Assembly (NCBI GenBank): GCA_035581425.1
Contig: DATJVP010000002.1
Location: 1 to 64,000 of the forward strand
DNA from: DASZHJ01 sp035581425
GTDB lineage: Bacteria > Pseudomonadota > Alphaproteobacteria > ATCC43930 > CGMCC-115725
Length of the DNA: 64,000 nucleotides
Direction: 5' to 3'
This document shows, in pieces, positions 54,137 through 63,037 of this stretch. How positions within the stretch are numbered: the first letter of the stretch is position 1; every line of letters starts with the position of its first letter. Position numbers and translations under genes: made by a program. A model generated the notes under the pieces. The model searched no databases, had not been told where the DNA came from, and worked only from the letters and a program-made list of their open reading frames with translations.

Positions 54137-54931
54137 ATGGCAAAGACGGAGCGGATTCATCTGGTGATCGGAACCCCCTGCTACGGCGGGCAGGTCACCT
54201 CGCACTACGCGCAGTCCGTGCTGAAGCTGCAGCAGGCCTGTCTTGCGCGCTCGATCGAGCTCGGCTGGCTGATGTTCGGCGGCGATGCGCTGATCACGCG
54301 GGCGCGCGCCGAGGTGGTCGCGCATTTTCTCGCAGCACCCGACGTGACGCATCTCCTCTTCATCGATGCCGACATCGGCTTCGAGCCGGAGCAGGTCTTC
54401 CGCCTCCTCGATTTCGACGCCGAGGTGAGCGCGGCGGCCTACCCCGCGAAGATGATCGATTGGCAGCTCGCCCGGAACGCGATTCGCAGCGGCCATGCGA
54501 ACCCGGAGGCGGCCTCACTGCGCTACGTCTTCGACGTCGCCGATCCCGCGCGGATCGTGACGCGAGCGGGCTTCATCCAGGCGCAATACGCGGGCACAGG
54601 CTTTTTAATGATCCGCCGCGGGGCGCTCCTCAAGCTCTGTGCCGCACATCCCGAGCTCAAGTACCGCAAGGTCGATTTCGGCGCGGACCCGCTGTCCGAC
54701 GGCTCCTTCCGCTATGCGCTCTTCGAGTGCATGATCGATTCCGAGACCGGCCGCTACCTCTCCGAGGATTTCGCCTTCTGCCGACGCTGGAGCGCCTTGG
54801 GCGGCGAGATCTGGATCGACAGCCGCAGCAAGCTCACCCATTTCGGCTCGATGGCCTTCGCCGGCGATTTCTCGACCCAGATCGCCGCCGGGCCCGGCAT
54901 GGCGCGTCCGCAGGAAGACGCGGCAGCCTAG
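54137..54931 (+). CDS. GT-A-like glycosyltransferase next to the Tad locus
   Basis: This 264-residue protein has GT-A fold features: an N-terminal LVIGTPCYGGQVTSHYAQSVLKL, the motif LFIDADIGFEP with a DxD-type metal site, and a late SEDFAFCRRWSALGGEIWID. It probably transfers a sugar from a nucleotide donor, but donor and acceptor are unknown. It is 159 bases downstream of tadC on the same strand. A role in modifying pilin or secreted envelope glycan is possible. ATG 54137 is chosen because the GT-A strand begins nine residues on. Confidence 0.82.
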   Translation: MAKTERIHLVIGTPCYGGQVTSHYAQSVLKLQQACLARSIELGWLMFGGDALITRARAEVVAHFLAAPDVTHLLFIDADIGFEPEQVFRLLDFDAEVSAAAYPAKMIDWQLARNAIRSGHANPEAASLRYVFDVADPARIVTRAGFIQAQYAGTGFLMIRRGALLKLCAAHPELKYRKVDFGADPLSDGSFRYALFECMIDSETGRYLSEDFAFCRRWSALGGEIWIDSRSKLTHFGSMAFAGDFSTQIAAGPGMARPQEDAAA

Positions 54932-55060
54932 CCACCGACACATCGGTCCTCGTTTCTAAGCGAGCGCGAAGCCGCCGCGATCGTCAATGGCGCGCGCAGC
55001 CTCATCGGCCGCGCGAGCGGGCGGCCGCCCCTTAGTCGCGGGATCAGGTGCTACGGCGCG

Positions 55061-55762
55061 CTATCGCTGGACGCTCGCGGCGGATTGGCCGAAGAGGATC
55101 TTCTTCTCCTCCTCGGTCCGAATGCCCGGCGTCGGATTGATAGGCTTGCCCTTCTCGTAAGCGCGCACCGTCGCGGGTCGCGCCCTGATGGCCTCGAACC
55201 ATCGCTTGAGGTTCGGAAAGTCCTCGATCCTCTGGCCCTGCCGCTCGTAGGGCACCGTCCAGGGATATGCTGCCATATCTGCAATCGAATACGCGCCCGC
55301 CAGGAACTCGCGATCCGCAAGACGCTTGTCCAACACGGCGTAGAGGCGGTTCGTCTCGCGGACGTAGCGGTCGATCGCGTAGGGGATCTTCTCCGGGGCG
55401 TATTGCGAGAAGTGGTGGTTCTGGCCCGCCATAGGTCCGAGCCCGCCCATCTGCCAGAATAGCCACTGCAGGGTCTCGACGCGGCCGCGCAGGTCCTTGG
55501 CGATGAACTTGCCCGTCTTCTCACCGAGGTAGAGCAGGATCGCGCCGGACTCGAAGACGCTAATGGGCCCGCCCTTGTCGACGGGCTCGTGGTCGACGAT
55601 CGCGGGCATGCGATTGTTGGGGGCGATCTTCAGGAAATCCGGCTTGAATTGGTCGCCCTTCCCGATGTTCACGGGGATGATCTCGTAAGGGAGACCCGTC
55701 TCCTCCAGGAACATGGTGATCTTGTGCCCGTTGGGCGTCGGCCAATAGTAGAGATCGATCAC
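55061..55762 (-). CDS. Nu-class-like glutathione S-transferase (YfcG/Ure2p type)
   Basis: The 233-residue GST-fold protein begins MIDLYYWPTPNGHKITMFLEETG, which is the signature of YfcG/YghU/Ure2p-like GSTs with a Thr/Asn active-site pair. It continues NNRMPAIVDHEP and ISVFESGAILLYLGEKTGKF, and ends with a helical domain (YSIADMAAYPW). Relatives act as disulfide-bond reductases using glutathione. It stands alone on the minus strand. Confidence 0.93.
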   Translation of the reverse strand: MIDLYYWPTPNGHKITMFLEETGLPYEIIPVNIGKGDQFKPDFLKIAPNNRMPAIVDHEPVDKGGPISVFESGAILLYLGEKTGKFIAKDLRGRVETLQWLFWQMGGLGPMAGQNHHFSQYAPEKIPYAIDRYVRETNRLYAVLDKRLADREFLAGAYSIADMAAYPWTVPYERQGQRIEDFPNLKRWFEAIRARPATVRAYEKGKPINPTPGIRTEEEKKILFGQSAASVQR

Positions 55763-55942
55763 GGCGGCGCTCTCCTCTCGAGATGCAACACGCCCTGCCC
55801 CGCCGACTTGAACGGCGTCGAGAGCGTTGCGGCTAGCGTTCAGGAGAGGGAACTATGGCCCGCAAAGCAGGGGAGCGGCAAGGCACGTGAAATGTGTGCC
55901 TTGCAAGACCGGAACGGAGCGGCGACGAGGCGCGGGGCCCCG

Positions 55943-57637
55943 TCAGCTCTTGGAGCCCTCCGCCACGTCCGTGCCCCTGGCGCGCACGACGATCGCGGTC
56001 TCGCCTGCCTTCTCCAGGCTATGGACGAGGGCGGAGGCGGCATCGCCCGAAAGCGAGCCCGTCCGCACCGTCCACCAGTCGCGGCCCTGGCGGTCGCGAT
56101 CGGCGACGATCGAGAAATCCTTGAAGCCTTTGTTCGTGAGAATGTCGACTTCCTTGTGGGCGTTGCCCTCGAGCTGGAAGGCGCCGACCTGCACGACGGT
56201 CCGCCGCTCGCCGCTCTCGGCGGGCTTGGCGGGCGCCGGGGCCGGCGTCTCCTGGACGCTCGCGACCTCGGCCGCGGGCGTGGGCTTCTCGATCCCCGGG
56301 ATGAACTGCACGGGCTCCGACGAGGCAAGCTGAATGGGGGCGCTGGGCTCTGCCGCGGCCTGCTGCGCGGGCGGCTGATCGGGAGCCGCCTCGGCGGGGG
56401 CCGCTGACTCCTGCTCGGGAGCGACAGGCTCAGGCGTCGGTGCGGGCGCAGCCGTGACTGGCTCGGGCGCCGGGGCCGGAGCGGAGGCAACGGGCTCGGG
56501 AGCCGAAGCCGGGACCGAGGCGACGGGTTCCGGAGCCGCATCCGGCACGGAGGCGACGGGCTCGGGAGCCGGATCCGGCACGGAAGCGACGGGCTCGGGC
56601 GCCGGGGTCGGCGCAGCGGAAAGGCGCTTCGGCGCGGGCACCGGAGCGGGCGGAAGCGGCTGCTCGGCAACCGGGGCCTGCGGGGACTTCGGCCCCTTTC
56701 CGGGCGCCGGAGACGGCGAGTCCGCAACCGAGGGACCATTCGTGGTGACGGTGGGCTCGTTCGCGCCGCGCGCCGCGCGGACGTCGGCGCCGAGGATCGC
56801 GGCGGTGCGGCCGACGTCGTCGAGCGAGCGCAGGAGCGCGTAATAGGCGAGGTTGTTGCGCACCGCGCCCTCGTCGAGATCGCTGCGCGCGACCGAGGCG
56901 GCGTGGTCGGGATCGCCGGAGAGCCCGTAGACGAGGGCGAGGTTCTGCCGGTTGCGGGCGCTGGCGCCGGGGCGTGCGACGAGCTCGCTCAGCGTCGCGA
57001 TCGAGCCGTTATAGTCGCCGGCAAGCGCCTGCGAGAGACCGAGGTTGTTGCGTAGGCTGAGAGAGTCCGGCGCGAGGCTCAGGCCTTTGCGATAGTCCTG
57101 CACCGCGAGGTCGTGCCGGCCCGCGAGATCGTGCGCCACACCGAGCGCGTTGTAGATCTTGGGATCGTTCGGCTTCTTCGCGACCGCGACCTCGAGATGC
57201 GAGAGCGCGAGCTGCGGCTTGCCGAGGCCCAGCAGCACATTCCCCATGCCGCGATGCAAATCGGGGTCGTCCGGGCTGATCGCGAGCGCCGCGCGATAAG
57301 CTTCGGCCGCCTCGGTATAGGACTGCATCTGCGCCAGCGTCTCGCCGAGCCGCGAGAGCGGCACCGTGTCCTTCGGCGAGATCTCGTGAGCGCGGCGATA
57401 GAGGCTCACTGCGGTTGCGGGGTCGCCGGCGGCTCGCGTGCTGTCGGCGACCCTGACGAGCGTATCCATGCTCTGGTCGGGCGTTAGCTGCGAGGGAAGG
57501 CCGGAGGTGGCCCGGGTTCCCGCCTGCTGGGGCGTCGTCCCGCAGGCAGCAAGGGCCAAAGCGACGGTAAGCGTCAGCGGCCGCAGAATCGGCATGCGGC
57601 GGCGGATGCGAGAGCGCGAGGTCTGGGTCTGAGGCAC
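55943..57637 (-). CDS. tadD: TadD-type TPR lipoprotein fused to a SPOR domain (GTG start)
   Basis: The 564-residue product has a basic n-region, a hydrophobic segment and a lipobox (ALAAC, about residue 33). TPR repeats follow (about 70-270, e.g. AVSLYRRAHEISPKD, EAAEAYRAALAISPDD, AVQDYRKGLSLAPDS), matching TadD lipoproteins of Tad systems. A long Pro/Glu/Ala linker runs to about residue 465. The end is a SPOR domain (TVVQVGAFQLEGNAHKEVDI ... WWTVRTGSL), which binds denuded peptidoglycan at division sites. GTG 57637 has AGGGAG seven bases upstream; ATG 57595 is an alternative. It is on the opposite strand, 2 kb from tadC. Confidence 0.85.
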   Translation of the reverse strand: MPQTQTSRSRIRRRMPILRPLTLTVALALAACGTTPQQAGTRATSGLPSQLTPDQSMDTLVRVADSTRAAGDPATAVSLYRRAHEISPKDTVPLSRLGETLAQMQSYTEAAEAYRAALAISPDDPDLHRGMGNVLLGLGKPQLALSHLEVAVAKKPNDPKIYNALGVAHDLAGRHDLAVQDYRKGLSLAPDSLSLRNNLGLSQALAGDYNGSIATLSELVARPGASARNRQNLALVYGLSGDPDHAASVARSDLDEGAVRNNLAYYALLRSLDDVGRTAAILGADVRAARGANEPTVTTNGPSVADSPSPAPGKGPKSPQAPVAEQPLPPAPVPAPKRLSAAPTPAPEPVASVPDPAPEPVASVPDAAPEPVASVPASAPEPVASAPAPAPEPVTAAPAPTPEPVAPEQESAAPAEAAPDQPPAQQAAAEPSAPIQLASSEPVQFIPGIEKPTPAAEVASVQETPAPAPAKPAESGERRTVVQVGAFQLEGNAHKEVDILTNKGFKDFSIVADRDRQGRDWWTVRTGSLSGDAASALVHSLEKAGETAIVVRARGTDVAEGSKS

Positions 57638-57823
57638 GGTTAATCTCCCTGCCCCTAGTTTCCGTCGAGTTTCCCTACCAATTGGTTAATGCGGCGCGTC
57701 TATCCGTGCAAAAGCATGTGATATTTTCGGGGCTTTCCGGCCACGCACCAATGGCTTACGTACGAGAGTGACGTGCTCGTGGCAATTAACCCTAGCGCCT
57801 CGCCAACCAGCAGTCGTTGCGGC

Positions 57824-58501
57824 TCAGAGCGCGTTCACAAGAAAATTGACGGTGAGCGCGAGGACGACCGTGTTGAAGAAGAAGGAGAGCACGCCATGCA
57901 CGGTCGCGACGCGGCGCACGTGCTTGCCCGTGATCTGCACGTCCGAGACCTGACAGGTCATCCCGATCACCAGCGAGAAATAGACGAAGTCCCAGAATTC
58001 GGGCGTGAGGTCGCCGCCGGGAAAGATCAGGCCGCCGGCATCGACGCCACGCGCGGGCCTGTCGCCGTAATAGGCGTGCATGTAATGCACCGCGAATACG
58101 AAATGGACGACCATCCAGGAGGCGACGACCACGCCGCCCGCCAATGCGATCCGCAGCGAAAGGGTCGATGCCGCCCCGGCCGGCTCCTTCCCGAGGAGTG
58201 CGCCCGCCTCGGCCAGGCTCGCGATCGCCGCGAGGACAACGAATATCTGGATGACCCAAAGGCTCGGATCGTTGATGCGCGCACGCGCGCGCAGGCGATC
58301 GGCGGAAGCGCCGCCGACGGCGGCGGAGAGCAGCGACAGGAACATCACGACCATGCCGATCCAGCCGGCGCCGCCGCGCTTGGCGATCCCCCACGCTTCC
58401 GGCAGCAGGAGAAAGATGGCCCAGCCGAACCCCACGCTCAAACAGAGGCGCAGCCCAGGATGGACTCCGAAGACGTATCTGGAGAGCGGAGGGATACGCA
58501 T
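57824..58501 (-). CDS. DUF1345 family membrane protein
   Basis: The 225-residue protein has about six membrane helices and the DUF1345 features FAVHYMHAYYG, a FPGGDLTPEFWDFVYFSLVIGMTCQVSDVQITGK stretch and a C-terminal FFFNTVVLALTVNFL. The family has no settled function. ATG 58501 precedes the first helix; longer in-frame starts would add an Arg/Ala-rich tail unlike the family. Confidence 0.85.
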   Translation of the reverse strand: MRIPPLSRYVFGVHPGLRLCLSVGFGWAIFLLLPEAWGIAKRGGAGWIGMVVMFLSLLSAAVGGASADRLRARARINDPSLWVIQIFVVLAAIASLAEAGALLGKEPAGAASTLSLRIALAGGVVVASWMVVHFVFAVHYMHAYYGDRPARGVDAGGLIFPGGDLTPEFWDFVYFSLVIGMTCQVSDVQITGKHVRRVATVHGVLSFFFNTVVLALTVNFLVNAL

Positions 58502-58670
58502 GGGCGGAAGGACGCATTTCCCCGGCTTTGCAGCAGCCTCCGCATGCGGGAGCGAGAGACTGCGCTCGACGTCGCGTGGGACTCTTCCCGGCATTTCGAT
58601 TTCTGGCAAGGCCGAACGACCGATTTCCGGCGCTTTCGCGCCCGGATGAACCCCGGCCTGATTCCGCCGA

Positions 58671-59738
58671 TCAGCCGCCTTTGAGGATGCGCTCCGCCTG
58701 CTCCCAGCCGAGCCGCGCCAGAACTTTGGCTCGCGCACCCGCTTCGTGTGCGCGAGCGCTTGCCGCCGTGCCCTCGCGGACGCGGCCCATGATCCCCTGC
58801 AGGATCGCCGCCAGGCGAAACATGTTGTAGGCCATGTAGAAGTCCCAATTCGGGATCTCTGCGCGACCCGTGCGGCGGCAATAGGCCTCGCGGTACTCGG
58901 CCTCCGAGGGAATGCCGAGCGCTCCGAGATCGTGCCCGCCCAACCCGCGAAAGGCCGCGGGGGGAAGGCGCCACGCCATCGCGTGGTAAGCGAAATCGCC
59001 GAGAGGATTTCCGAGCGTCGAGAGTTCCCAGTCGAGAACGGCGAGGACGCGGGGCTCGCTCGGGTGGAAGATCATGTTGTCGAGGCGGAAGTCGCCGTGG
59101 ACGATCGCGGTTTGATCGTCCGCCGGCACGTTCCTCGGCAGCCACTCGATGAGCCGGTCCATCGGCTCGATCCGTTCGGTCTCGGAGGCGCGATACTGCT
59201 TCGTCCAGCGATCGATCTGGCGCATGAAGTAGTTTCCGGGCTTCCCGAAATCCGCGAGGCCGATCGCGGCGTAGTCGATCGTGTGAAGCTGCGCGATCGT
59301 GGTGTTCATGGCGTCGTAGATTTTTCCGCGCTCGGCACGTCCCACCTCCGGCACGGTCGGATCCCAGAAGACGCGGCCTGCGACGTAGTCCATGACATAG
59401 AAGGCGGTGCCGACAATGCTCTCGTCCAGGCAGAGCGCATGGGTCCGCGGCACCGGAAAGCCGGTCCGCCCGAGCGCGGAGATGACGCGGTACTCGCGGT
59501 CGACGGCGTGCGCGGAGGGCAAGAGCTTGCCCGGCGGCTTCCGGCGCAACACGTATCCCGCGGCGGGCGTCCTCAGACGGTAGGTCGGGTTCGACTGGCC
59601 CCCGCGGAACTGCTCGACCGAGAGCGGGCCCACGAATCCCTCGACGTTTGCGCGCATCCAGGCCTCGAGCGGCGCCACCTCGAAGCGGAGCCGCTCGGCC
59701 ACGGGCATGGTACCGACGAATTCCCCGGTGTCGCTCAT
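58671..59738 (-). CDS. Aminoglycoside-phosphotransferase-fold kinase (ACAD10/11-like)
   Basis: The 355-residue APH-fold protein carries FRGGQSNPTYRL (nucleotide loop region), YVLRRKPPGKLLPSAH (with the ATP-binding Lys), the catalytic IVHGDFRLDNMIFHP and metal-binding VLDWELSTLGN. This subfamily resembles the kinase domain of ACAD10/11, which phosphorylates hydroxyacyl-CoA in fatty acid catabolism, and is often near acyl-CoA dehydrogenases. No acyl-CoA dehydrogenase is in the window, so the exact substrate is open. Confidence 0.88.
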   Translation of the reverse strand: MSDTGEFVGTMPVAERLRFEVAPLEAWMRANVEGFVGPLSVEQFRGGQSNPTYRLRTPAAGYVLRRKPPGKLLPSAHAVDREYRVISALGRTGFPVPRTHALCLDESIVGTAFYVMDYVAGRVFWDPTVPEVGRAERGKIYDAMNTTIAQLHTIDYAAIGLADFGKPGNYFMRQIDRWTKQYRASETERIEPMDRLIEWLPRNVPADDQTAIVHGDFRLDNMIFHPSEPRVLAVLDWELSTLGNPLGDFAYHAMAWRLPPAAFRGLGGHDLGALGIPSEAEYREAYCRRTGRAEIPNWDFYMAYNMFRLAAILQGIMGRVREGTAASARAHEAGARAKVLARLGWEQAERILKGG

Positions 59739-59855
59739 TCCCTCTGTCGCCGATCCGTCGAGCCGATGGCGTCATAGATATCGAAACCAAGGGGCTTGGC
59801 AAATCGGATTTCCGGCTGCGATGCTGGTGCCGGCGATGATGCAGGGGTGCGGCCC

Positions 59856-60665
59856 ATGGGCGGACTCACGGTCGGTATCGGCGGGTTGGGAGCGATCGGA
59901 TTGCCGGTGGCGCGATGGCTTGCGGGCAGGCCGCCGGGCCTCGCGCTCGCGGCGATTTCCGCACGCGACCAGAAGCGCGCGAGGGAGCGCCTCGAGACGG
60001 CGGGGATCGAAGCGCCGGTGGTGCCCGCGGACGCGCTCGCGGAGCGCGCGCAGGTGGTGATCGAGTGTCTCCCGGCCGCCGCTTTCGACAGCATTGCCGT
60101 GCCGGCGGTTCGCGCGGGACGCACGCTTCTGGTGCTGAGCGTGGGCGCGCTCCTCGATCGCCTGGCGCTCGTGGAGGAAGCGCGCCGGACGGGCGCGCGC
60201 ATCATCGTGCCGACGGGCGCGCTCCTCGGCCTCGACGCGGTGCGCGCGGCGGCGCAAGGCAAGATCCACTCCGTGACGCTCGTGACACGAAAGCCCCCGG
60301 GCGGGCTCGTGGGCGCACCCTATCTCGAGGAGCGCGGCATCTCGCTCGAGGGTCTCGCGGCACCGCTCAGGGTCTTTGCGGGCACTGCGCGCGAGGGCGC
60401 TCGGGGATTTCCCGCGAACGTCAATGTCGCGGCGGCGCTCGCGCTGGCGGGCATCGGACCCGACGCGACGGCACTCGAGATCTGGGCCGATCCCGGCGTC
60501 ACCCGCAACACCCACCGCATCGAGGTCGAGGCCGACAGCACGCGCTTCACGATGACGATCGAGGGCGTCCCGTCCGAGGAGAACCCCCGCACCGGCAAAC
60601 TCACCCCGTTGAGCGTGATCGCCTGCCTCAAAGGCCTGGTCGAGCCGTTGCGGGTTGGCACCTGA
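59856..60665 (+). CDS. Aspartate dehydrogenase-like NAD(P)-dependent enzyme
   Basis: This 269-residue enzyme has an N-terminal Rossmann motif GIGGLGAIGLPVARWL, the VIECLPAAAF and LLVLSVGALLD segments, IIVPTGALLGLD, and a C-terminal domain with FPANVNVAAALALAG and VTRNTHRIEVEAD. In aspartate dehydrogenase (NadX) a conserved His near this place helps catalysis. It may oxidise aspartate or a related amino acid to an imine. ATG 59856 is preferred as it begins two codons before the Rossmann strand. Confidence 0.85.
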   Translation: MGGLTVGIGGLGAIGLPVARWLAGRPPGLALAAISARDQKRARERLETAGIEAPVVPADALAERAQVVIECLPAAAFDSIAVPAVRAGRTLLVLSVGALLDRLALVEEARRTGARIIVPTGALLGLDAVRAAAQGKIHSVTLVTRKPPGGLVGAPYLEERGISLEGLAAPLRVFAGTAREGARGFPANVNVAAALALAGIGPDATALEIWADPGVTRNTHRIEVEADSTRFTMTIEGVPSEENPRTGKLTPLSVIACLKGLVEPLRVGT

Positions 60666-60729
60666 GCCCGCACTAAAACCTCTCGACTAAGGCTCTGCTA
60701 CAAGGCATATAGGTGCAAAAATATGCTTC

Positions 60730-60753
60730 GCTTACGTCGCTGCGTCAGTAAGC
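60730..60753 (+). promoter_or_regulatory. Inverted repeat upstream of the ABC importer operon
   Basis: GCTTAC (60730-60735) and GTAAGC (60748-60753) form a perfect 6-bp inverted repeat with a 12-base spacer, about 70 bases before the substrate-binding protein start. Spacing is one helical turn plus, so it could be a regulator site. No -35/-10 boxes are convincing beside it. Confidence 0.35.
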
Positions 60754-60824
60754 AAGCAAGGCTACACTCGATCTATTCGGGTCCGTGTTGAAGCCAAACG
60801 AATAACCGCCTGGGGAGGCACACG

Positions 60825-62078
60825 ATGAAGAAGACGACGTTCTCGACAGTATTTCCGCGCCGTACGCTCCTTAAGGCCGGCGTGGCGGCCAGTGCGTTAC
60901 AGGTCGCGTCACCCTTCATTCTCACCGCTCGCGGCGAAACCCCGATCAAAATCGGAATGGTCAATCCGCTGACCGGCGTGCTTTCGGCGCTCGCGAAAAG
61001 CGAATTGGACGGCGCCCAGTATGCCGAGGCCGAAATCAACAAGAAGGGCGGAATCCTGGGCCGCCCGGTCCAGCTCTTGGTCGAAGACTCCGCCAATGAC
61101 GTCGGCACCGGCGTGCAGAAGACGCGCAAGCTCATCGACCGCGATCAGGTGGACGTGATTCTCGGCGACGTGAACTCCGGCATCGCCGCGGCGATGGCAC
61201 AGGTGACGGCCGAGAAGAAGGTATTCCACATCGTTCCCGGCGGTCATACCGACACCATTACGGGCGTCGACTGCAAATGGAACGTCTTCCGCGTTTGCAA
61301 CGACACCACGATGGACACTTCGGCGATTACGCCGGAGCTGGTTAAGCGCTTCGGCAAGAAGTGGTTCTTCATCACCCCGGATTACGCCTACGGCCACTCT
61401 CTCCAGGACGGCTTCATCAAGGCCCTGAAGAAGCTCGGCGGGACCTACGACGGCGACTACCTCCCGATCAACAACACCGATTTCTCCGCGACCCTGATCA
61501 AGGCCAAGGGCTACAAGCCCGACGTATTGCTCAACAACATGGGAGGCCTCACGCAGATCAACTGCATGAAGCAGATCGTCCAATTCGGCCTGCAAAAGGA
61601 GATGGCCTTGGGCGGAGCGCTGTTCGAGTTCGAGACGGTGAAAGCGCTGCAGCCCGATGCCCAGGCGGGTTGGTGGGTCATGGAGTGGTGGTGGGATCAG
61701 CCGAAGGTCCCGGAGGTCGTCAAGTTCGTTGCGGATTACCGCGCCACCGCGAAAAAGACGCCTTCTGCCCGCGATTGGTTCGGCTACGTCTCCATGCACA
61801 CGGTGCGCGTCGCAGCCGAGAAGGCCAAATCGCTCGAGGGCCCCAAGCTCGCCAAGATCATGGAGGACTTGGAGCTGCCGCGCGACGTGGCATTGCAGGC
61901 GGCTGCGGTACGCTATCGCGCCGGCGACCACGAGCTCATGCCCACCATCTTCGTCGGCCAGGTGCACCCGCCCAAGGCAGGCCCGGACGACGTTTTCTCG
62001 ATCGAAGCGGAGATACCCGGCGTCGAGGCCGCGGGACCCGTCGAAGATACCGGCTGCAAGATGGTTCATCCGGCCTGA
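60825..62078 (+). CDS. HAAT-type ABC importer substrate-binding protein
   Basis: The 417-residue periplasmic binding protein begins with a twin-arginine-like leader (PRRTLLKAGVAASALQVASP). The type I periplasmic fold follows: PIKIGMVNPLTGVLSALAKS, DGAQYAEAEINKKGGILGRP, ITPELVKRFGKKWFFITPDYAYGHS. It resembles urea/short-chain-amide and branched-chain amino acid (UrtA/FmdD/LivK) binders. The ligand is not deducible. Permease genes livH and livM follow. Confidence 0.9.
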   Translation: MKKTTFSTVFPRRTLLKAGVAASALQVASPFILTARGETPIKIGMVNPLTGVLSALAKSELDGAQYAEAEINKKGGILGRPVQLLVEDSANDVGTGVQKTRKLIDRDQVDVILGDVNSGIAAAMAQVTAEKKVFHIVPGGHTDTITGVDCKWNVFRVCNDTTMDTSAITPELVKRFGKKWFFITPDYAYGHSLQDGFIKALKKLGGTYDGDYLPINNTDFSATLIKAKGYKPDVLLNNMGGLTQINCMKQIVQFGLQKEMALGGALFEFETVKALQPDAQAGWWVMEWWWDQPKVPEVVKFVADYRATAKKTPSARDWFGYVSMHTVRVAAEKAKSLEGPKLAKIMEDLELPRDVALQAAAVRYRAGDHELMPTIFVGQVHPPKAGPDDVFSIEAEIPGVEAAGPVEDTGCKMVHPA

Positions 62079-62090
62079 GCGGGCCGCCGA

Positions 62091-62141
62091 AACCCGTGCC
62101 TCCGATGCGCGGCTTCGAGCCGGCGTCGGAGGCTCCGGGTT
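62091..62141 (+). other. Stem-loop between binding-protein and permease genes
   Basis: Nested inverted repeats AACCCG/CGGGTT (62091-62096 with 62136-62141), CCTCCGA/TCGGAGG (62099-62105 with 62126-62132) and an inner CGGC/GCCG loop form one hairpin between the stop of the binding protein and livH. No T-run follows. Such hairpins often protect the binding-protein mRNA end and lower permease expression. Confidence 0.65.
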
Positions 62142-62173
62142 CCGGTTGACGGGACCCAGCGGCGAACCCTCCC

Positions 62174-63037
62174 ATGCTCACATCAATCATCTACAACGTC
62201 GCAAACGGGCTGATGCTCGGCGCTTTCTACGTGCTGATGGCGCTGGGCTTGTCGTTGATCCTCAATCTCAGCAACGTCATCAACTTCGCGCACGGAAACT
62301 TCCTCGCGCTCGGCGCCTATCTCGCGCTCGAGCTCTCGAAAGTGATGGGCTTTTGGGGCGCATTGCTGATCGCGCCGCTGCTGACGGCGCTGATCGGCGT
62401 GCTGGTCGAGCTGCTGATGCGCTTTGTCTACCGGCGCGATCCCGTCTACAGCCTGCTGCTGACCTTCGGGCTCGCCTTCGTGATGCAGGGCGCCATGCTC
62501 TGGTGGTGGGGCCCCAGCCCGCAGGCAATGGAAATGCCGGACATCCTGAATGCGCCCATTAGCGCGGAACTGTTCTTCGTGAATTGGTATCGCATCTTCA
62601 CGGTGGTCGTCGTCATCGCCACCGTGATCGGCGTCTTCGCGTTCCTGCGTCACACGAGGGTCGGCCTGCGCATCCGCGCCGGGACCCTCGATCTCGACAC
62701 CGTGTCGGCGCTCGGGGTCAACGTGAAGCTGCTTCGCACCTTCAATTTCACCGTGGGGTGCCTGCTCGCGGGGCTGAGCGGGGTGCTGCTGACCGGCAAG
62801 AACGGCATCAGCCCCAACATGGGCGACGATTATTTGATGCCGAGCTTCATCGCCATCATCGTCGGCGGGGCCGGCAGCCTGACGGGCACCCTGTTCGGGG
62901 GCTTGCTGATCGGCATCACCGCAGCAGTCACCGGTGCGATCTATGCCCCCGCGAGCGAGGTCGTGATCTTCGTGATGATGATCCTGGTGCTGCTGACCCG
63001 GCCGCGCGGTCTGATGGGCGAAGAGGGAATGCTTTAG
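62174..63037 (+). CDS. livH: LivH-type branched-chain/amide ABC permease
   Basis: The 287-residue permease has about eight helices and the LivH-type start NVANGLMLGAFYVLMALGLSLILNLSNVINFAHGNF. The later MPSFIAIIVGGAGSLTGTLFGGLLIG is the family's coupling region. It should pair with LivM in the inner membrane. Its stop TAG shares one base with the livM GTG. Confidence 0.94.
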   Translation: MLTSIIYNVANGLMLGAFYVLMALGLSLILNLSNVINFAHGNFLALGAYLALELSKVMGFWGALLIAPLLTALIGVLVELLMRFVYRRDPVYSLLLTFGLAFVMQGAMLWWWGPSPQAMEMPDILNAPISAELFFVNWYRIFTVVVVIATVIGVFAFLRHTRVGLRIRAGTLDLDTVSALGVNVKLLRTFNFTVGCLLAGLSGVLLTGKNGISPNMGDDYLMPSFIAIIVGGAGSLTGTLFGGLLIGITAAVTGAIYAPASEVVIFVMMILVLLTRPRGLMGEEGML

